Assembly (NCBI GenBank): GCA_006937955.1
Contig: SSNP01000006.1
Coordinates: 1,520,656-1,584,655, forward strand
Length of the DNA: 64,000 bases
Reading direction: 5' to 3'
From: Pachypanchax playfairii
Taxonomy: Eukaryota > Chordata > Actinopteri > Cyprinodontiformes > Aplocheilidae
Shown: positions 62,001 to 64,000 of the stretch, piece by piece
How the letters are laid out: every line of letters starts with the position of its first letter
Position numbering within the stretch: the first letter of the stretch is position 1
Notes under the pieces: model-generated
What the model saw: the letters and a program-made list of their open reading frames with translations, nothing else
Databases searched by the model: none
Told to the model about the DNA's origin: nothing
Program-made: the position numbers and the translations under genes

Positions 62001-63399
62001 TTTCATATGCTTCGCAGTGTTTTTAATCATTCAAATTTGGCTGGATGACTAATAACTAATATTCCTGTGCAGTGACAAACTCAGAACACACATTTGTTGT
62101 TACTTTACACGGGCTTTAATACTTTATTCATCCCCAAGAGGAAATTACAAGTTCTGGTAACTTGTTTTTTAACTTTCTTTAGAGAGTTATTATAAATGCT
62201 TCTAGCTGTTAGCAGGAATATTATCAAGAGATCTCACATGACTTTAATTCACTTCGATGAAAAACACAATCTTAAAATCTTTGTCTCTTTAAGACTCGGT
62301 TCAGATGTTTATTGTTGACCCTGTTTGGACTGATGTTACATTTTCTTGTGAAGTTTTCTGATCAGTTCATCTGGTCGCAATGTTTGTGCTATTTTAAACT
62401 CTCCTCCAGTGTTTAGTCTCAGATGAGGTCATCATTTAAATTTTCTGATGAACATCAGTAGCTGTTCATGTTTAATCTTTTTATTTTGTTTCTTATTCGT
62501 CAGATCACTCAGGAGATCTCTGACAACACACGCATCTTCAGACTGCTGGGATCAGACAGGTGAGAAGAGCTTCCCTACCTGTGGGAGTGATTCATGACAC
62601 TTTTTACCTGTTTACATGAATCTGAATAACCAACAAATATAAACTGAACAGTTTAAACACATAAATGTCTCACCTACTGATGTTGTGAAGATTTAACGTT
62701 GTATCAATCCTACATCCAGTTGTGTCACTGAAACATCTGAAACATTTATTACTAACTACTGATCATACAGCCAGGGACAAACACACTGTTAACTCCCTCT
62801 CTGATATGTTATCACTGAAGACGTGCTGATCATAGACATCCAGAAGCCAAGGAAAGAGGTGGTCTCACTCTGCCCAGGTATACTCACCGCTCACTGACCG
62901 CAGACCCTCTTAAACCCGCCTCTTTGTCTCAAGATTCTTGGACTTCCTGGAGGATTTGGGTTTCTAATACCTGATCACTGATCATTTGGGTCCATATAAG
63001 GGAGATGTGGAAAGTCTTTGGGTTTCTCCTCGGTGTGACAGAATTTGTTCTATGGTGCCTTTTTCCAAATGAAATGGTTTTAATCTAATCTAATCTCATG
63101 TGGGTTTCTTGTTAGCTATAAAATAAATCCTGGGCCTCTCCTCTTCCCTAATTCTTTATTTTATTGCCTAGTATTTATTTTTACCTGAAAGGTTTGGGCA
63201 TTCTGGAAATCAATCTGAGTTGTTCTTTTCTGGGTTTTAGAAGCTGATTTAGAACTAAACCGGACCTTGGTGTGTGTCTCTGCTTGTGTTTTTATTTGTG
63301 TGTTTTTGCAGGGTGGTGGTGCTGGAGAGCCGACCAACAGACAACCCAACAGCCCACAGCAACCTCTACATCCTGGCGGGACATGAGAACAGCTACTGA
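34855..63399 (+). CDS. map4k3: Mitogen-activated protein kinase kinase kinase kinase 3 (GLK), whole gene
   Basis: Complete gene spanning 28.5 kb with 35 coding exons, 2805 nt, 934 aa (909 without the exon at 46894-46968; human 894). The protein is a GCK-family Ser/Thr kinase that acts in the cytoplasm in JNK, T-cell (PKC-theta) and amino-acid/mTORC1 signalling. Order: kinase domain (about 16-273), acidic and proline-rich linker, citron-homology (CNH) domain to the C terminus, ending NLYILAGHENSY. It is map4k3 rather than the close relative map4k5 because the N terminus (SRRNPQEDFELIQRIGSGTY), the DFGVSAQITA segment and the linker match MAP4K3. Exons are listed in the three segment entries. 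HKLPFSK at exon 27/28 is a few residues shorter than the human HKLPDRILPRK. No frameshift or lost key residue was found. Confidence 0.96.
34951..41906 (+). other. map4k3: map4k3 intron 1 (7 kb)
   Basis: AT-rich intron with no recognised exon. A 139-codon open frame at 36132-36551 has no domain and no splice support. A SINE-like relic lies near its right end (41606-41800). A C-rich run lies near 39050. Confidence 0.75.
41606..41800 (+). repeat. Degenerate tRNA-like SINE
   Basis: The sequence CACTGCCTTGCAGCAAGAAG then GTCCTGAGTTTGAAACCC (a worn RNA polymerase III B-box, normally GGTTCGAATCC), followed by CTGGGGCCTG and GCCGCCTCTCGCTCAGTCA, follows the order of a very common teleost SINE. Much of the middle is deleted. 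The segment near 33815-33920 is the 3' part of the same family. Confidence 0.65.
44757..46093 (-). mobile_element. Decayed Tc1/mariner-type transposon in map4k3 intron 11
   Basis: The left end (CTCACCAAAAGTTAGAGATA) is an end sequence known from fish elements; the matching right end appears lost after TTAGGTTCATCCTGAAAT near 46090. Transposase remains are on the - strand. Near 46012-45758 is LTADQHLAIMRLQTGCSQME, like the N-terminal helix-turn-helix. At 45437-45069 are VWTGVSSQYRTVLHFVNV, NPVIVSLHEQ and SPDLNPGIN, the catalytic-core end of a DDE transposase. Frames are broken in several places, so it is dead. Confidence 0.75.
46894..46968 (+). CDS. map4k3: map4k3 exon 13: basic 25-residue, probably optional exon
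   Basis: A 75-nt open block with a good acceptor (CCTCCTCAG) and donor (AAG|GTACTT) sits between exons 12 and 14. It is in frame on both sides and adds 25 residues (starting FKYRGHFLPISPGARRAP), rich in Arg/Lys and Pro. The human reference protein as I know it lacks this insert, so the exon may be skipped or lineage-specific. About 200 bases of almost pure pyrimidine (46690-46893) precede it, which suggests regulated splicing. Confidence 0.6.
46969..48037 (+). other. map4k3: map4k3 intron 13
   Basis: AT-rich intron; no repeat or further exon recognised. Confidence 0.6.
48038..58209 (+). CDS. map4k3: map4k3 exons 14-22: acidic and proline-rich linker
   Basis: Exons: 48038-48116, 48216-48274, 49572-49634, 51222-51265, 51397-51435, 53522-53596, 56182-56233, 56325-56526, 58103-58209. 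The segment joins the kinase and CNH domains. It holds an acidic run (GDDEDEDDDGADDDE in exon 19) and SH3-ligand-like proline stretches (DPPPLPPK in exon 20; PPRPPPPKLPPHRR in exon 21), consistent with adaptor binding known for the family. Exon 16 keeps the conserved ELYYTARSNL. The end of exon 21 at 56526 was chosen because it joins to exon 22 as GNG, as in human; a second in-frame donor lies at 56694. Confidence 0.9.
48275..49571 (+). other. map4k3: map4k3 intron 15
   Basis: Intron holding the piggyBac-type MITE described at 48728-49017. Nothing else is recognised. Confidence 0.6.
48728..49017. mobile_element. piggyBac-type MITE with TTAA target site
   Basis: The element is flanked by TTAA on both sides. 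Its ends are inverted copies: CCCTAGAACAGTAACGT at the left and, inverted, CCCTAGAACACTAACGT at the right (one mismatch). CCCTAG ends plus TTAA duplication are the signature of the piggyBac superfamily. The 280-bp interior has no open frame and carries a further inverted repeat (GAGGAAAGGTGAA near 48800 against TTCACCTTTCCTC near 48860), so the element is nearly self-complementary. Confidence 0.85.
49635..51221 (+). other. map4k3: map4k3 intron 16
   Basis: AT-rich intron of 1.6 kb with no recognised element. Confidence 0.6.
51436..53521 (+). other. map4k3: map4k3 intron 18
   Basis: Two-kilobase intron without recognised exons. It ends in about 180 bases of C/T-rich sequence (53340-53520) before the exon 19 acceptor. 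A G-run lies at about 52598. Confidence 0.6.
53597..56181 (+). other. map4k3: map4k3 intron 19
   Basis: AT-rich intron of 2.6 kb; the only clear feature is the CA microsatellite at 56024-56064. Confidence 0.6.
56024..56064. repeat. (CA)n microsatellite, about 20 units
   Basis: An uninterrupted CA run of about 41 bases in map4k3 intron 19, about 120 bases before exon 20. Likely length-polymorphic. Confidence 0.95.
56527..56694 (+). CDS. map4k3: Candidate alternative 3' extension of map4k3 exon 21 (56 codons)
   Basis: Past the usual donor, the reading frame stays open for exactly 168 nt to a second good donor (GAGA|GTAAGA at 56695). Using it would insert 56 residues and rejoin exon 22 in frame (SNG instead of GNG). 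The peptide is not random-looking: acidic start, then GSFMHFWEWLHTPHTEEELE and a Glu/Lys-rich helix-like end, with GC-rich, codon-like composition unlike the flanking intron. If no splicing occurs, the frame stops at 56706-56708. Expression is not shown by the sequence. Confidence 0.5.
56695..58102 (+). other. map4k3: map4k3 intron 21
   Basis: AT-rich intron after the candidate exon extension; no other coding block or repeat recognised. Confidence 0.6.
58419..63399 (+). CDS. map4k3: map4k3 exons 23-35: citron-homology domain
   Basis: Exons: 58419-58460, 58573-58657, 58738-58817, 58913-58973, 59141-59249, 59406-59461, 59577-59680, 60580-60751, 60827-60895, 60991-61083, 61263-61333, 62504-62559, 63312-63399 (stop TGA). 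The segment starts with the conserved NGLPPTPKVH and MGACFSKVFNGCPLKIHCA and encodes the CNH domain, a beta-propeller-type region used for small-GTPase and partner binding. Landmarks: IFGAEEGIYTLNLNELHET, CTWLYVMNNCLLSISGKASQ, VRNPYTGHKYLCGA, VTQLERDTILVCLD, ITQEISDNTRIFRLLGSDR and the final LAGHENSY. Frame is kept through all junctions. Confidence 0.95.
59815..60005. repeat. Interspersed teleost repeat relic
   Basis: AAAATATCTCATGAACCACA, ATTCATCTTTTGGAGTTAAA and AAGATGGCCACCAGAGCTCA occur in the order seen in a repeat family common in fish genomes. Class not determined. Confidence 0.45.
60008..60062. repeat. TA-rich inverted repeat
   Basis: AACAGGTTATATA and its inverse TATATAACCTGTT flank about 28 bases of A/T, forming a potential hairpin or cruciform. 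Confidence 0.7.
60203..60360. repeat. 32-bp minisatellite, about 4-5 units
   Basis: Units start at 60203, 60235 and 60267 with core GCATCCTTCATGGAATCCTT; the first three units are nearly identical, later ones decay (TGCATCCTTCATGG at 60302, then shorter GAATCCTTCC pieces). It is intronic in map4k3. Confidence 0.9.
61534..61567. repeat. 15-bp hairpin with a 4-base loop
   Basis: AAGGGCAGCTGCGTG, loop ACAA, then CACGCGGCTGCCCTT. As RNA, 14 Watson-Crick pairs and one G-U pair. It is GC-rich in an AT-rich intron and abuts the hAT-like fragment. Confidence 0.85.
61568..61990 (+). mobile_element. hAT-type transposon 5' fragment with BED-finger start
   Basis: The block is GC-richer than the intron around it. 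From about 61840 one frame reads VVWKYFNSSKSSDAQFYMW, which matches the start of BED zinc fingers (VWKYF...) found in hAT transposases; the second half of the finger is not intact. A TATA-like string (ATATAAAA near 61601) precedes it by about 240 bases. No transposase body follows, so this looks like a truncated copy. Confidence 0.5.
62560..63311 (+). other. map4k3: map4k3 intron 34
   Basis: Last intron, between DRIFRLLGSDR-type exon 34 and the terminal exon. It includes a possible 57-nt frame-preserving exon at 62821-62877, discussed in the findings. Confidence 0.6.
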
Positions 63400-64000
63400 A
63401 TCCTGCACATGCACATCATTACATCACTAATACAGACAAGGGAGTAACGAGCTGGCGGACGCATTCATCCCAGTGCTGCACCTTTTCCTACCCAGCATTC
63501 ACCTCCCCACCTGGCCTGCTGGTAACGTCACCGAGACGTGAGTTTGAGGGTGCAGATACGGATCTCCCTTCTTAACAATGGGTAAGCTGTGTGCTGGGAC
63601 AGAACGTGGGTTTGGATCCGTTTTTAGAATAGTTCTGAACTCTTTCTGCAAGACACTGAATCTCCCGATACCTTCCCGCCTTCCCTGCAAGACTGCACGC
63701 AGGGTAAAAATCACCCACCAGGGTAATCCAGTCAACACTATACTAATACTACAAATAATACTACTGCTACTTGTGCTAAAGCTTCACAGAAGGGCCATCA
63801 TGCAGAAAAGACCCCCGTCTTCATGTCTTCTCTCCCCCATTTTCTTTTAATATTCCTTTTATTTATTGAGGCATGATGTAACTTTAATAACCAGGATGAC
63901 TGTCCTGATTTGTTGTTGTTTATTTCTTTTAAAAAGAACAAAAAAAATAGACTAACATTTGTTGCCACTTTTGCTACCATTGAAATCCAGTACTCATCAC
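63400..64000 (+). other. map4k3: map4k3 3' UTR, proximal part
   Basis: Sequence after the TGA stop has no recognised gene. No AATAAA is seen before the window ends, so the transcript probably continues beyond 64000. Confidence 0.6.

Larger units (their letters stand above)
61334..62503 (+). other. map4k3: map4k3 intron 33
   Basis: Intron holding the hairpin and BED-finger hAT fragment described at 61534-61990 and, near 62118, a TTTATTCATCCCCAAGAGGA motif shared by many fish repeats (a relative is near 32313 in thumpd2 intron 8). Confidence 0.6.

Overview
The window looks like nuclear DNA of a ray-finned fish, probably a spiny-rayed teleost. Genes are split by GT-AG introns, noncoding sequence is AT-rich, and the repeats are of teleost type (Tc1/mariner relics, piggyBac-like and other small inverted-repeat elements, a tRNA-like SINE, CA microsatellites). 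No bacterial, phage, CRISPR or operon structure was seen. All exon models were read by eye from homology, splice sites and frame; no search was run.

Layout. 1-3473 is intron of a Na+/Ca2+ exchanger gene whose last four coding exons lie on the + strand at 3474-8142 (slc8a1). A long candidate 3' UTR follows, perhaps to about 14,880, and holds a dead Tc1-type element. 14,880-23,200 is intergenic with several repeat relics. 23,313-25,294 on the - strand is a complete six-coding-exon gene for a protein of about 391 residues that I do not recognise. 25,310-29,640 has no gene I can see but contains a strong CTCF-like motif and a conserved-looking noncoding block. 29,648-33,324 on the + strand is a complete eleven-exon thumpd2 (553 aa), a THUMP-domain RNA guanosine N2-methyltransferase. 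34,855-63,399 on the + strand is a complete map4k3 (GLK), a GCK-family Ser/Thr kinase with a C-terminal citron-homology domain, in 35 coding exons (934 aa with an optional-looking 25-residue exon, 909 aa without).

slc8a1, thumpd2 and map4k3 are neighbours on human chromosome 2p22, so this is an old syntenic block. The products do not share a pathway: ion transport at the plasma membrane, snRNA modification, and nutrient/stress kinase signalling. The most interesting points are the unrecognised gene inside the block, two candidate frame-preserving splice variants of map4k3 (a 56-residue alternative-donor extension and a 25-residue basic exon after a long pyrimidine tract), and a TTAA-flanked piggyBac-type MITE and a BED-finger hAT fragment inside map4k3 introns.
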